In this document: piece by piece, positions 1 through 5,851 of the stretch
Layout: each line of letters starts with the position of its first letter
How positions within the stretch are numbered: position 1 is the first letter of the stretch
Assembly: GCA_910587245.1 (NCBI GenBank)
Contig: CAJULX010000044.1
Coordinates: 1 to 10,884 of the forward strand
Source of the DNA: Candidatus Gastranaerophilales bacterium
GTDB lineage: Bacteria > Cyanobacteriota > Vampirovibrionia > Gastranaerophilales > Gastranaerophilaceae
DNA length: 10,884 bases
Reading direction: 5' to 3'
Translations under genes and position numbers: made by a program
Notes under the pieces: generated by a model
The model's input: the letters and a program-made list of their open reading frames with translations, nothing else
Told to the model about the DNA's origin: nothing
The model's database searches: none

Positions 1-46
1 TACCTTGGGGTGGTAGGGGTCGCAGGTTCAAATCCTGTCGTTCCGA
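1..46 (+). tRNA. tRNA-Pro(GGG), 3' part only
   Basis: The window opens inside the anticodon stem. Counting back from the T arm (stem GCAGG 22-26, loop TTCAAAT 27-33, stem CCTGT 34-38) gives variable loop GGGTC (17-21), 3' anticodon stem GGTAG (12-16) pairing with TACC (1-4), and anticodon loop TTGGGGT (5-11). The anticodon is therefore GGG, decoding CCC/CCU. G37, discriminator A73 (base 46) and an acceptor strand ending in G72, implying a C1-G72 pair, all fit bacterial proline tRNAs. CCA is not encoded here (AATT follows), so it would be added after transcription. The 5' half lies outside the window. Confidence 0.9.
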
Positions 47-52
47 AATTTT

Positions 53-83
53 AAAAGAGAGTTCTTAATCGGACTCTCTTTTT
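53..83 (+). terminator. Rho-independent terminator after tRNA-Pro
   Basis: AGAGAGTTC (56-64) pairs with GGACTCTCT (71-79) through nine pairs, one of them T-G, around a six-base loop. A short T run (79-83) follows, and an A run precedes the stem at 53-56. It starts ten bases after the tRNA 3' end, the right place to end the tRNA transcript. Confidence 0.75.
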
Positions 84-86
84 ACT

Positions 87-101
87 GACAGGATTTGAAC
101 C
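87..101 (-). repeat. Inverted copy of the tRNA-Pro T arm
   Basis: GACAGGATTTGAACC is an exact 15-base reverse complement of bases 25-39 of the tRNA (the 3' strand of the T stem, the loop and flanking bases). It lies just after the terminator at 53-83. It is not part of a full tRNA on the minus strand: no acceptor stem or discriminator can be read beyond it. It looks like a rearranged tRNA fragment. Confidence 0.7.
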
Positions 102-137
102 AATGCAAGTATGCTTTTCTTTACAAGTTCAGAAATG

Positions 138-154
138 TCCTGTCGTTCCGACCA
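138..154 (+). repeat. Direct repeat of tRNA-Pro 3' end, with CCA
   Basis: TCCTGTCGTTCCGA (138-151) repeats bases 33-46 of the tRNA exactly over 14 bases and is followed by CCA (152-154). Upstream of it, bases 122-137 do not form a T stem, so this is only a terminal tRNA fragment. A duplicated tRNA 3' end 105 bases downstream of the intact one is the usual footprint of site-specific integration into a tRNA gene; no integrase or element is left between the copies. Confidence 0.65.
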
Positions 155-162
155 TTTAAAAT

Positions 163-197
163 AAAGACCGGAGCTAACTTTCAGCTTTGGTCTTTTT
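163..197. terminator. Strong hairpin terminator, probably bidirectional
   Basis: AAAGACCGGAGCT (163-175) pairs along its whole length with AGCTTTGGTCTTT (183-195), including two G-T pairs, around a seven-base loop. TCTTTTT follows on the plus strand and TTTATTTT on the minus strand. It can end rightward tRNA-side transcripts and also the leftward operon whose last gene stops at 243. It may have been the original tRNA-Pro terminator before the rearrangement at 47-151. Confidence 0.8.
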
Positions 198-242
198 ATT
201 TTTGGTAATATTTGTGTAATCAACAGTTTTTATTTTGCAGCA

Positions 243-734
243 TTATTTCCCGAGTGATAATCTTGCGATTTCATTGGGGTGGAAACTGGCGCGGATTGAA
301 TTTATTTTTTCAAGAATATTTTTCGGCAAATGTTTTTTCTGCTCTAAAAGTGCATAATAAAAAGCCTTAGAAAGTCCGTTTGTAAAGCATGTGTGTCTTT
401 TTAAAATGATTTTGCCCGTTGTGTTGTCAATAAAGAATATTTTGCAGGAATACCCTAGGGTTTCATCTTTTATTTCATCAATGGGGGTTTCACCGTGAAT
501 ATACGGAATATCAATCCAGTCGATATTTTCAAATTTTAAAAGAAGAAAAACAATGTTGTTTTTTGTATAAATTTGAAAAAACGGAGCGGAATTTTGAATA
601 TTTTTAATAAAATTTTCATCAGGTGATTTTTTGAAAATGAAAATATTTGCAGTATTTTTGTCGAAATTCATAATTGAAATTTCGTTTTTTATGCAAAATT
701 CACTGTAGCTTTTCCCCGTTTTATAATTTTTCAT
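243..734 (-). CDS. Hypothetical protein (163 aa), coupled to DMT transporter
   Basis: I do not recognise this protein. It has 163 residues, no signal peptide and no membrane segment, and an apparent mixed alpha/beta pattern: a strand-rich middle (residues about 50-115, with hydrophobic runs such as IVFLLLKF and CKIFFID) and a helical C-terminal third. A short block RHTCFTNG near residue 115 is the most distinctive motif. Its ATG overlaps the TGA of the upstream transporter gene (ATGA, 731-734). No clear ribosome binding site is visible, so it is probably translated by coupling. It is the last gene of the operon and is followed by the hairpin at 163-197. A role linked to the transporter's substrate is possible but nothing in the sequence shows it. 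Confidence 0.7.
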   Translation of the reverse strand: MKNYKTGKSYSEFCIKNEISIMNFDKNTANIFIFKKSPDENFIKNIQNSAPFFQIYTKNNIVFLLLKFENIDWIDIPYIHGETPIDEIKDETLGYSCKIFFIDNTTGKIILKRHTCFTNGLSKAFYYALLEQKKHLPKNILEKINSIRASFHPNEIARLSLGK

Positions 735-1591
735 CGGTTTAATATTATAATTATTGCGCCTATAACCATTATGATTGAGCCTGTTAATTTTTTCAATAAG
801 TGTTTTTCATTAAACAGCTTCCATCCTAAAAATACATTTACAATATTTGATAATTGAAATACGGAAAGAGCCGGTGCAACGGGAATTTTTTCAAACACAA
901 AATTTGTTGAAAACTGCATAATAAAAACAAGAAAAGCAAGTAAAACAAACGGGCGGATATTATCTTTTAAACCTTTTTCTTCAAAAGCTTTTGTGCGGTT
1001 GATTTTCAGGATGATAAATGAAAATACGAAACCAAAAATTACCCATAATAAAAACGAGCAGGCAATATCCGTTAAAATAATAACTTTCTTTATAAAAACA
1101 GCTTCAATTGCCGTAAATATAAGAGCTGAAAATCTGTAAATTATATCTTTTCTTTTAAATAAAGAAAGATTAAAGCCTTCTTTTGCCGTATCAAAAATAA
1201 AATAAGTTCCGAAAAGTATTAAAATGATTCCAAAAATTGCGGCATAACCCGGTATTTCACCTATTAAAACCATTCCGAAAATCAGCCCGATAACTGCCTT
1301 ATAAGAATTTATCGGCCCTAAAACGGAAAGTTCTCCGTATTTTAGTGCTGCTATTAAAAACGCATTGCCGAGTGCTCCGAAAAATCCGCCGATAAACGCC
1401 CATATTATTGTTTCGGTTGAAATCTGCGGATAGAAAATGAAAAACAAGGGTATACAGAATAACGACAGTATAAAATATGTTTTAAAATTTGTATTTAAAG
1501 GAGAATGTGTTTTTGACAAGTTTTTTTGCAGAGTGTTTAACGCAGAATTGGAAGTTATTCTTAAAAATATTGCAAAAAATACGGATAACAT
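731..1591 (-). CDS. EamA/DMT-superfamily transporter
   Basis: The 286-residue product is almost entirely membrane segments: about ten hydrophobic stretches (near residues 1-17, 35-54, 62-82, 93-111, 115-134, 150-168, 173-195, 213-232, 238-258, 265-284). This is the length and topology of drug/metabolite transporters built from two EamA repeats. The first repeat ends in the usual G-x-V-L-I-G-E-I-P element (residues 106-113) and the second in a matching LFNEK element (259-263), each followed by the last helix of its repeat. The substrate cannot be told from sequence; the family exports or imports small metabolites across the inner membrane. It is the first gene of a leftward two-gene operon. 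The ATG at 1591 has no ribosome binding site and lies six bases from an extended -10 box, so the mRNA is probably leaderless. Confidence 0.9.
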   Translation of the reverse strand: MLSVFFAIFLRITSNSALNTLQKNLSKTHSPLNTNFKTYFILSLFCIPLFFIFYPQISTETIIWAFIGGFFGALGNAFLIAALKYGELSVLGPINSYKAVIGLIFGMVLIGEIPGYAAIFGIILILFGTYFIFDTAKEGFNLSLFKRKDIIYRFSALIFTAIEAVFIKKVIILTDIACSFLLWVIFGFVFSFIILKINRTKAFEEKGLKDNIRPFVLLAFLVFIMQFSTNFVFEKIPVAPALSVFQLSNIVNVFLGWKLFNEKHLLKKLTGSIIMVIGAIIIILNR

Positions 1592-1597
1592 AAAACA

Positions 1598-1606
1598 ATT
1601 ATAGCA
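1598..1606 (-). promoter_or_regulatory. Extended -10 promoter of the transporter operon
   Basis: Read on the minus strand, TGCTATAAT is a perfect extended -10 element (TG-n-TATAAT). No good -35 box lies at the usual distance, which an extended -10 can offset. Six bases separate the -10 from the transporter's ATG, placing the predicted +1 on or next to the A of that ATG. Confidence 0.7.
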
Positions 1607-1668
1607 AAATCAGAAATTTACGGGTTTTAATATAAAGCATTCAAAATTGTGTTGTGCGAGGTACAGAA

Positions 1669-3399
1669 ATGAAAATTAACTCCATCGGGTCGAAAATGCT
1701 TGACCGTGCCGTAAATACAGGCCGGAACAATTCAACCGTAAATACAAATAATAATTCTGCAATAAATTTTTCTGCGTTCGAAGTAAAAAACAGCCCTTCC
1801 AAGCTGCCTGCCACGGTTAATTTTCTTGGAACGTATTACGCAACAACAGACAGCCATTCAAGGCTTCCCATGGCAGCTTCTACATTATCGGAAATCGAAA
1901 ATAGGATTAAGGATAGGGATAATAAGGATGAGCCTGTATTTTTACTTGATTGCGGAGATTTTACGGGCGATTCTTATTCAGATAAAAGTATAGTTGATAT
2001 TTATACATTATTTCAAAAAAGAAACCCTGAAATCACCTGTGTTTTTAATCTTGGAAATTATGATATAAATCCGCTTATAAAAAATATGATAGGTAATTTC
2101 GGAAGTAAAAATGCAGATATAATAAGGAAAATGTCAGACGGCGGTATAAATATTGTAAGTGCCACATACTGTGAGGCTGTTGACAGGCAGAGAAAAGAAG
2201 GCAAGAAAAGAGACAGACTTGAATTTATAAAACCTTACATGCTTCTTGATGATACGGTTGAAGGTAAAAAACAAACGGTGCTTATCAGCGGGGTAGGAAT
2301 GGCAAATAAGACTACCATAGAGGATGAAAAAGCAGCACTTAATTATCTTAAACAAGTTTGCAAAGAAGACGGAGTTAAGGCCGATAAGGTAATTTTACAG
2401 CTGCACGACAGTGTTAAAAAGGCAAATGAACTTTTGGAATATGCCAAAGAAACTCTCGGCATAGAAAATATTGAGCTTGTAATAGGCGGGCATCCGCACA
2501 GTATTGAAGACTATATGCATGGAAAAACAAGGGTTGTCTACCCGCCTGCGCAGGGAAAAGGTGCTTATGAGATAAGAAGCACCAAAGACGGTTTTAAATT
2601 TGAGCCGCTTAATTTAAGCAAAAGCGGGTATGATTATTCGCAGCTTGCAAAAAATTCTGATGTTATAGATAATTCCGATATTAACAGCGCATTTCCTCTA
2701 AAAAATGCCTATAAAAAGATTTTAAACGATTCTGCTAACTCAGAATATCTTAGAATAATAACGGAACACTCGCCATATAATTTTGAATTCAGAAACTATG
2801 ATTCGAAAGTATCAATGCCGACATCCTTCGGTACATTTATGACGAATAAATGCAGAGATTATACGGGTGCTGACATTAGTTTATCGAGAAATCAGCTTTT
2901 AAGAGAAAAGCTGCCGTTGCGCGGAAAACCCGTAAACTGGTATAATATTTGTGATTCAATAAATGTTAATGCTGATTTATACAAGGCAGATATAAATACA
3001 TCAAAGCTTAAAGAAATTCTTGAAATATCTTTTAAACAGCAGGATAAGGGGCTTACAAACCCTTCTTTCCTTGAATATTCCGATAATTTAAGAATAACAA
3101 GAAGACAGAATCCTAAAGACGGCGAGGATATTGTCTGCCAGATTGAAATTAAAGAAAACGACAAATGGAATAAATTGCTTGATAAAAACGGTAAACCTCT
3201 TGATAATGAAAGGCTTTTTTCAATTGTATCGGAAGATTCAGTTGCATGCGGAGGCCTCGGACAATTTGCAAATTTGAACTTAGATACTGAGCCTGCAGAT
3301 GGGCTGACTATACGTGACGTACTTACAAGAGCTCTCAGGGAAGAAAAATCAAATCCGGATGAAACAAACTATCATGTATCCGAGATTATAAACATTTAA
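1669..3399 (+). CDS. 5'-nucleotidase-family metallophosphatase, altered active site
   Basis: A 576-residue protein with the two-domain layout of the UshA/5'-nucleotidase family. The metallophosphoesterase domain (about 50-320) shows motif I D61-S-H63, motif II G96-D97, motif III G129-N130, a single His (H246 in LQLHDS) and motif V G-G-H275-P-H277. The C-terminal nucleotidase domain (about 365-555) shows FGTFMTNKCRDYTGADISL (from residue 387), N408-x-x-x-R412 and GGLGQF near 528. All metal ligands appear to be present, but the catalytic His of the usual G-N-H-E-x-D is Tyr131 and the Asp three residues on is Asn134. There is no signal peptide, although family members usually act in the periplasm; instead there is an Asn-rich N-terminus with TVNFLGT at 49-55. 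I chose the ATG at 1669 because GAGGT (1657-1661) lies seven bases before it; an in-frame GTG at 1654 overlaps that site. Nucleotide hydrolysis is the family role; here it is uncertain. Confidence 0.85.
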   Translation: MKINSIGSKMLDRAVNTGRNNSTVNTNNNSAINFSAFEVKNSPSKLPATVNFLGTYYATTDSHSRLPMAASTLSEIENRIKDRDNKDEPVFLLDCGDFTGDSYSDKSIVDIYTLFQKRNPEITCVFNLGNYDINPLIKNMIGNFGSKNADIIRKMSDGGINIVSATYCEAVDRQRKEGKKRDRLEFIKPYMLLDDTVEGKKQTVLISGVGMANKTTIEDEKAALNYLKQVCKEDGVKADKVILQLHDSVKKANELLEYAKETLGIENIELVIGGHPHSIEDYMHGKTRVVYPPAQGKGAYEIRSTKDGFKFEPLNLSKSGYDYSQLAKNSDVIDNSDINSAFPLKNAYKKILNDSANSEYLRIITEHSPYNFEFRNYDSKVSMPTSFGTFMTNKCRDYTGADISLSRNQLLREKLPLRGKPVNWYNICDSINVNADLYKADINTSKLKEILEISFKQQDKGLTNPSFLEYSDNLRITRRQNPKDGEDIVCQIEIKENDKWNKLLDKNGKPLDNERLFSIVSEDSVACGGLGQFANLNLDTEPADGLTIRDVLTRALREEKSNPDETNYHVSEIINI

Positions 3400-3402
3400 G
3401 TT

Positions 3403-3430
3403 TTGTAACATTATCTTAAAATTTTATAAA
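3403..3430 (+). promoter_or_regulatory. Putative sigma70 promoter of the small basic ORF
   Basis: TTGTAA (3403-3408) and TATAAA (3425-3430) are separated by 16 bases, predicting a start near 3437, about 23 bases before the ATG at 3460. The -10 lies in an AT-only inverted repeat (ATTTTATAAA at 3421-3430, TTTATAAAAT at 3434-3443), which may be an operator or just AT-rich sequence. Confidence 0.45.
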
Positions 3431-3459
3431 GGTTTTATAAAATAATGCCGTATCTTTAA

Positions 3460-3597
3460 ATGCAAGATAGTTTGAAAGTATTACAACAAAAAAGAGTTAT
3501 AAGGCAGATACAGATGAGAAGAAACCACATTCGCATTATTAATTCACGTGCAAAAATGCGCGAAATTGCAAAACGATTACTCAAAATTATGGCTTAA
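3460..3597 (+). CDS. Small very basic peptide (45 aa, or 27 aa)
   Basis: An open frame of 45 codons runs from the ATG at 3460 to TAA at 3597; an in-frame TAA directly precedes the ATG. A second in-frame ATG at 3514 has AAGG nine bases upstream and would give a 27-residue peptide; the first ATG has no visible ribosome binding site. The 45-residue form has 13 Lys/Arg and only two acidic residues, no Cys, and spacing that suits one or two amphipathic helices (ending IAKRLLKIMA). It fills a gap of about 260 bases between two real genes, with a promoter candidate upstream and a hairpin-plus-T-run overlapping its last codons. I do not recognise it. It could be a nucleic-acid- or ribosome-binding peptide, a membrane-active peptide or a leader peptide. 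Its reality rests on signals and charge only. Confidence 0.45.
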   Translation: MQDSLKVLQQKRVIRQIQMRRNHIRIINSRAKMREIAKRLLKIMA

Positions 3598-3630
3598 AAG
3601 CCAATTGAAAATTTTGAGTGTTTAGTTTTT
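3579..3630 (+). terminator. Hairpin terminator overlapping the small ORF's end
   Basis: ACTCAAAATT (3579-3588) pairs with AATTTTGAGT (3610-3619), and an inner stem GGCT/AGCC (3591-3594, 3599-3602) closes a TAAA loop. TGTTTAGTTTTT follows. The last six codons of the small ORF form the left arm, a compact gene-terminator arrangement. The AT content and interrupted T run make it a moderate terminator. Confidence 0.55.
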
Positions 3631-3659
3631 AAAAAAAAGGAATGATTATGTTTTTTATA

Positions 3660-4037
3660 CTATTTTTTATCGGTAACTTTAATTATGTGCCAGCCGAAGT
3701 CAGTCTGGACAGGTTCTGATATTTCACCTTTAGGCAAATTAAAAGCGGCAGTTTCAAATTCAGGCACCATTTGACCGCGTCCGAAGTATCCCAAATCTCC
3801 GCCTCTTTGTCCTGAGGGGCATTTTGAGAATTGTTTTGCCATTTTCGCAAAATCTTCGCCGCCTTCAATTCTATTCTTAAGACCTGAAGCTTGAGATTTG
3901 GTATCTACAAGAATATGTGCGGCTCTTACCTGTGTATAGTTTGCAGCATTAGCATCTGTTGAATTTTTAGCGTCTGACATATTTACTCCCATCATAATAA
4001 AAAATGTAAAAATTATAGCTGTAAAGAATTTTTTCAT
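3660..4037 (-). CDS. Secreted parvulin-type peptidyl-prolyl isomerase (PpiC)
   Basis: A 125-residue protein with a signal peptide (MKKFFTAIIFTFFIMMGVNM then SDA, likely cut after residue 23) and one parvulin domain (about 36-123). Parvulin active-site positions can be read against Pin1: H41 (AAHIL), C73 (FSKCPSG), M90 and F94 (GRGQMVPEF) and H117 (GWHIIK). The GGDLG and late FGWHIIKV blocks are typical of PpiC/SurA domains. It should catalyse cis-trans isomerisation of X-Pro bonds in exported proteins. At 125 residues it has only the catalytic domain, without the chaperone parts of SurA or PrsA. The start at 4037 is set by AGAGGGG (4044-4050, minus strand) six bases away. It is divergent from sdaAB and appears to be a single-gene unit. 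Confidence 0.93.
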   Translation of the reverse strand: MKKFFTAIIFTFFIMMGVNMSDAKNSTDANAANYTQVRAAHILVDTKSQASGLKNRIEGGEDFAKMAKQFSKCPSGQRGGDLGYFGRGQMVPEFETAAFNLPKGEISEPVQTDFGWHIIKVTDKK

Positions 4038-4120
4038 AAATAACCCCTCTTTTGGTTTATTCTATAATACCTGTTTTTGATGTTAAAATAAAGTTAATTT
4101 TTTTAAAATCCCTCTTTCTG

Positions 4121-4140
4121 TCACATTCTTGTGATAAAAT
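4121..4140 (+). promoter_or_regulatory. Inverted repeat and -10 box upstream of sdaAB
   Basis: TCACA (4121-4125) and TGTGA (4130-4134) form a perfect inverted repeat with a four-base spacer, touching a -10-like TAAAAT (4135-4140). It lies between the divergent parvulin gene and the serine dehydratase operon, where an operator would act. The half-sites resemble CRP/FNR-type halves but in the opposite order (TCACA first), so no known regulator is assigned. No good -35 is visible. Confidence 0.35.
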
Positions 4141-4172
4141 ACCGGATAATCAAAAGAAATTGTGAAGTTTTT

Positions 4173-4844
4173 ATGAGTAAAAATAAAACCCTCCTTGATA
4201 TTATAGGCCCTCCAATGATAGGCCCGTCCAGCTCTCATACGGCGGGAGCCTGCAGAATAGGCTTGCTTTCGGGCAAGATTTTCGGCTCAAATTTAAAGCA
4301 GGTTGAATTTACTCTTTATAATTCTTTTGCAAAAACGGGTTTCGGGCATGGAACGGAACTCGCCCTTTTAGCCGGGGTTATGGGATATTATCCTGATAAT
4401 CCTTTAATAAAGGAAGCTTATACTGCTGCAAAAAATAAAGAGCTTGAATTTAAATTTCATTATAAAGAAGATACAAATCTGCACCCGAACAGCGTTAATA
4501 TACTGCTTTCCGACGGCGGAGAAAAAGTTGAAGTATCAGGAGTTTCGCTTGGTGCGGGGGAAATTACCGTAAATAAAATTAACGGGTATAAATTTGATTT
4601 AAGGGGAGATTTTATTACGCTTATTTTGATATACAAAGATGCACCGGGGGTTGTATACAGGGTTACAAATTTAATTCAAAACGCCAATGTAAATATTGCC
4701 TCAATGCACTGTGACAGAAACGCCAAAGGACAGGTGGCCTCAATGGGCATTGCATTGGATAACGATATTTCAAGCTATGTTATGGAAAAACTTTCCGAAA
4801 TTCAGGATATGTATTTTATAAGAAAACTGGAAAAAATTGTGTAA
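4173..4844 (+). CDS. sdaAB: L-serine dehydratase, Fe-S dependent, beta subunit
   Basis: The beta subunit of the two-subunit, oxygen-sensitive [4Fe-4S] L-serine dehydratase, which with SdaAA deaminates L-serine to pyruvate and ammonia in the cytoplasm. The 223-residue product has the family's N-terminal GPSSSHTAGACR (residues 17-28), FGHGT near 57-61, NLHPNSV near 102-108 and SLGAGEI near 125-131, followed by a C-terminal ACT domain (about 148-220), often a serine-binding regulatory module. Length is normal for the beta subunit. I chose the ATG at 4173 (MSKNKTLLDIIGPP), which matches the usual N-terminus, over an in-frame GTG at 4131 that lies within the inverted repeat; the ribosome binding site is weak (GTGAAG). 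It overlaps sdaAA by one base (TAATG), so the two subunits are probably coupled. Confidence 0.95.
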   Translation: MSKNKTLLDIIGPPMIGPSSSHTAGACRIGLLSGKIFGSNLKQVEFTLYNSFAKTGFGHGTELALLAGVMGYYPDNPLIKEAYTAAKNKELEFKFHYKEDTNLHPNSVNILLSDGGEKVEVSGVSLGAGEITVNKINGYKFDLRGDFITLILIYKDAPGVVYRVTNLIQNANVNIASMHCDRNAKGQVASMGIALDNDISSYVMEKLSEIQDMYFIRKLEKIV

Positions 4845-5752
4845 TGAATATAAAAACGTTTGATGAATTATTGAAACTTATAAAAGAAGAAGGCGCACAC
4901 TTCGGGGTATCTGAAATTTATGAATTTATTCAATATAAAGAGGCTGAATTTTTGGAGATTCCCGTTTCGGAATTTCGAAGCAGGGTGTTAAATATTTTAA
5001 ATACCATGAAAAAATCCGTTGAAAACGGCTTAAAATCAAATGAACTTTCTAAAAGCGGATTATCCGGCGAGAATACGGAAATTTTAAAAAAGGCATTTCA
5101 AAAGAACGGACATTCTTTGATTTTTTCTCCGCTTCAAAAGAGGGTTGTATTATATACAATAAGCATTATAGAAGAAAACGCAAGGATGGGAAAAATAGCC
5201 GCCTGTCCTACTGCAGGTTCCTGCGGAATAGCGGCGGGGGTTTTAACCGCACTAAAAGATGAGATGGATTTATCCGATGAAATTCTTATGAATGCTTTAA
5301 TTACGGCAGGAATTATCGGTGAAATTATATCCGATAAAATGGCTCTTGCAGGGGCGGTTGCGGGGTGTCAGGCAGAATGCGGAGCGGCGGCAGGTATGGC
5401 GGCCGGAGCCGTATGCTATATTTTTGGCGGAAAAAATGAGGATATTTTAAATGCGGCAGCACTTGCTCTTAAAAATATTCTGGGATTAACCTGTGACCCT
5501 GTTGCGGGGCTTGTTGAAATCCCCTGTGTTAAAAGAAATATTTTTATGGCAATACATGCGCTTGTTGCGGCAGAACTTTCACTTGCAGGGATAAAATCCA
5601 AAATTCCGCTTGATGAAGTTATTGATGCCATGAAAGAAACGGGTGAACTTATGGCAAATTCCCTAAAAGAAAGTTCTGAAGCAGGTCTTGCAAAAACAAA
5701 AACGGGTATTGAAATCGAAGCATTTTTAAGGCAAAAGCTCGAACGAAGATAA
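4844..5752 (+). CDS. sdaAA: L-serine dehydratase, Fe-S dependent, alpha subunit
   Basis: The catalytic alpha subunit, 302 residues, the usual size. Family blocks in order: ACPTAGSCGI (120-129), GCQAECGAAAGMAAGA (174-189) and GLTCDPVAGLVEIPC (214-228) followed by KRN. Cysteines C121, C127, C175, C179, C191, C217 and C228 include the candidates for the three [4Fe-4S] ligands; the cluster's open iron binds the serine hydroxyl and carboxylate. Such enzymes are typical of anaerobes because oxygen destroys the cluster. The gene starts inside the stop codon of sdaAB and is the last gene of the operon. No convincing terminator follows; only a T-rich stretch at 5788-5810 is seen. Confidence 0.96.
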   Translation: MNIKTFDELLKLIKEEGAHFGVSEIYEFIQYKEAEFLEIPVSEFRSRVLNILNTMKKSVENGLKSNELSKSGLSGENTEILKKAFQKNGHSLIFSPLQKRVVLYTISIIEENARMGKIAACPTAGSCGIAAGVLTALKDEMDLSDEILMNALITAGIIGEIISDKMALAGAVAGCQAECGAAAGMAAGAVCYIFGGKNEDILNAAALALKNILGLTCDPVAGLVEIPCVKRNIFMAIHALVAAELSLAGIKSKIPLDEVIDAMKETGELMANSLKESSEAGLAKTKTGIEIEAFLRQKLERR

Positions 5753-5815
5753 AAAAATTACTACATCTTTTGTTACATTTCAGGCAAAGATTTTTATTTT
5801 TTGTTTTTTTATGAT

Positions 5816-5821
5816 TATAAT
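5816..5821 (+). promoter_or_regulatory. -10 box upstream of the repeat protein gene
   Basis: A perfect TATAAT sits in a T-rich stretch with no clear -35, predicting a transcript start near 5828. It lies downstream of the in-frame TTG at 5801, so that longer start would not be in the mRNA. Confidence 0.45.
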
Positions 5822-5851
5822 AATCAAGAAACAAAGGTCAAAAAATATATT

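Noticed and set aside
87..101. A second tRNA gene on the minus strand ending near base 87.
   Set aside because: Only 15 bases of T-arm sequence are present; no acceptor pairing, discriminator or other arms can be read around it.
3404..3410. TGTAACA at 3404 and its reverse complement TGTTACA at 5771, both shortly after gene ends and inside TTTTGT[AT]ACATT.
   Set aside because: Only two copies, and their distances to the nearest -10 boxes differ (about 20 and 46 bases), so a shared regulatory site is not supported.
3642..3719. Plus-strand ORF of about 25 codons with a good AAGGA site, opening with a hydrophobic run (MFFILFFIGNF).
   Set aside because: Most of it lies antisense to the last 20 codons of the parvulin gene, it follows a terminator-like hairpin, and its amino acids are what the complement of that conserved coding sequence would give. 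Probably chance.
5801..5851. Longer N-terminus for the repeat protein from TTG at 5801, and similarly for the TSCPD protein from TTG at 8868.
   Set aside because: In both cases a TATAAT box lies within or after the proposed start, so the codon would be upstream of the transcript; the downstream ATGs have purine-rich sites.
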